A DNA stretch of 64,000 nucleotides. It comes from Trochalopteron elliotii (Eukaryota; Chordata; Aves; Passeriformes; Leiothrichidae). The notes under the pieces are model-generated. The model was not told the DNA's origin and ran no database searches. It worked only from the letters and a program-made list of their open reading frames with translations. How positions within the stretch are numbered: position 1 is the stretch's first letter; each line of letters begins with the position of its first letter. Position numbers and translations under genes: made by a program. Positions 63,481-64,000 of this stretch are shown here, piece after piece. Location of the stretch: contig JANPWX010000028.1 of NCBI GenBank assembly GCA_024734555.1, positions 3,543,522 through 3,607,521 of the forward strand, in the 5' to 3' direction.

Positions 63481-63965
63481 CACACTATGTAGTGTTTTGA
63501 TTCTGAGCATTGTGTGTGCTGTGCAGAGGAGACTGAGCAGGACTAACAATAACCCCATGCTGTCTTTGGCATCCAGAGGGTACTCAATATTTATAAAAAC
63601 TGCTGTGTCATGCCTGAAAAGCTTGAAAAAATCATTCTTTACCCCTCCCCACAGGGGCTGGGTGAGATTATTGAGGCCCTGGATGTAGCATCTTGGACCA
63701 GAACAGGAGTACAAAGCTGGGTATATGTTCTGAATGATGTTCATTGCCTTGGAGTTTATCAAGCAATGGGCATAATAGACCAATAAAGCAATTTTAGTAC
63801 CATACCCTGGTCTATGCAGGAGCATTAAGACCGGCAGATAGTGCCCCAGGTGCGGAAAAATATAGAGAGATAGGTACAAGACACATGTGAGCATGCTGAG
63901 CATCATGGCAAACAGGTGCCTGCCTCAATATGAAATTGTAATTCTGACTTTTTTCAGTGCCTCTT

Positions 63966-63983
63966 GCCCCACGTTGGGCGCCA
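63966..63983 (-). promoter_or_regulatory. Retroviral primer-binding site, tRNA-Lys1,2 type
   Basis: Minus-strand TGGCGCCCAACGTGGGGC is an 18-base match to the tRNA-Lys1,2 3' end complement known from spumaviruses, Mason-Pfizer-type viruses and visna virus. It starts 4 bases (TATT) after the end of the 5' LTR, which marks the start of minus-strand DNA synthesis. Confidence 0.92.
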
Positions 63984-63987
63984 AATA

Positions 63988-64000
63988 TGTGATGGTTTGA
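63988..64000 (-). repeat. Inner end of the 5' LTR (13 bases, truncated by window)
   Basis: TGTGATGGTTTGA on the plus strand equals the first 13 bases of the 3' LTR at 58,273. The remaining roughly 545 bases should lie just beyond the window. Confidence 0.9.

Larger units (their letters stand above)
62109..63906 (-). pseudogene. gag: ERV gag-position gene with hydrophobic N-terminus (degenerate)
   Basis: The start is taken at ATG 63,906-63,904 (GCC precedes; a second ATG follows), about 60 nt after the primer-binding site. Residues 1-30 and 116-134 are strongly hydrophobic. Residues about 136-157 look like a charged helix or coiled coil with Leu/Val/Met spacing. Then comes a 19-residue repeat with a Thr-Val-Ser-Thr-Ser-Thr-Gln-Thr core. 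A +1 frameshift in a T8 run (63,393-63,400) separates this from the downstream frame (from 63,374). In-frame TAG 62,886 and TGA 62,634 break the middle. The C-terminal part (62,109-62,615) is basic, with an Arg-rich Arg-Ser-Arg-Arg-Ser-Pro segment and no Cys-His zinc knuckle. It ends at TAG 62,109, in frame with protease. Assigned as gag by position; the sequence is unlike standard matrix/capsid proteins that I know. Confidence 0.75.
58273..64000 (-). mobile_element. Env-less endogenous retrovirus, minus strand, cut at right edge
   Basis: The proviral order on the minus strand is: 5' LTR inner end (13 bases at 63,988-64,000), tRNA-Lys1,2 primer-binding site, gag, protease, RT, RNase H, integrase, polypurine tract and the complete 3' LTR (58,273-58,830). 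The LTR start TGTGATGGTTTGA on the plus strand is identical at both ends, which confirms paired LTRs. The internal region is about 5.2 kb. The integrase frame ends about 75 bp from the polypurine tract, so there is no env. Env-less structure, a gag without zinc knuckles and a Lys1,2 primer site suggest a class III (ERVL/spuma-related) element, but the pol phylogeny was not computed. The copy is inactivated by 18 stops in pol and by gag lesions. Confidence 0.93.

Noticed and set aside
60178..63688. Plus-strand frames of 80-110 codons across the provirus
   Set aside because: They are antisense shadows of gag and pol, which are clearly on the minus strand.
1..64000. CRISPR arrays, bacterial operons, rRNA or tRNA genes
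   Set aside because: No spaced direct-repeat array, no ribosome-binding-site-led operons and no cloverleaf or rRNA core motifs were seen. The context is vertebrate.

Overview
The window looks like 64 kb of avian, probably passerine, nuclear DNA with no recognisable host protein-coding gene. The bird assignment rests on CR1-type LINE fragments, several bird-type solo LTRs, and an env-less endogenous retrovirus (ERV) with a tRNA-Lys primer-binding site. The host DNA is AT-rich by eye. Its open reading frames are short, overlap on both strands and lack family motifs. An intergenic position or a large intron both fit.

Layout. 1-20,939 is mostly unique AT-rich DNA with one G/T-rich simple tract (6,351-6,466). 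20,940-25,879 is a repeat cluster: a degraded solo LTR (minus), a decayed CR1 LINE about 2 kb long (plus), a second short LTR (minus) and a 648-bp LTR-like element with inverted termini. 25,880-41,505 holds a probable 340-bp solo LTR, a CR1 3'-side fragment (33.8-34.4 kb), a CR1 5'-side fragment (36.7-37.6 kb), an AT-rich microsatellite zone and a GGAA microsatellite interrupted by a 294-base assembly gap. 41,506-58,272 is again unannotated host DNA.

58,273-64,000 is the most informative part: an ERV on the minus strand, cut by the right edge of the window inside its 5' LTR. In its own 5'-to-3' order (right to left) it has the inner end of the 5' LTR, a primer-binding site matching tRNA-Lys1,2, an unusual gag, protease, reverse transcriptase, RNase H, integrase, a polypurine tract and a complete 558-bp 3' LTR. 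There is no room for env.

The pol region (about 3.2 kb) stays in one frame with no frameshift that I can see, yet carries 18 premature stops. Every stop can be reached from a Trp codon by G-to-A changes. Stop density rises steeply towards the 3' end. The third integrase catalytic residue is Lys where Glu is expected. Together these suggest cytidine-deaminase (APOBEC/AID-type) hypermutation of minus-strand cDNA during the insertion event, a provirus dead on arrival rather than one decayed only by age. The Gag region is also unusual, with hydrophobic segments and a 19-residue tandem repeat around a Thr/Ser/Gln core.
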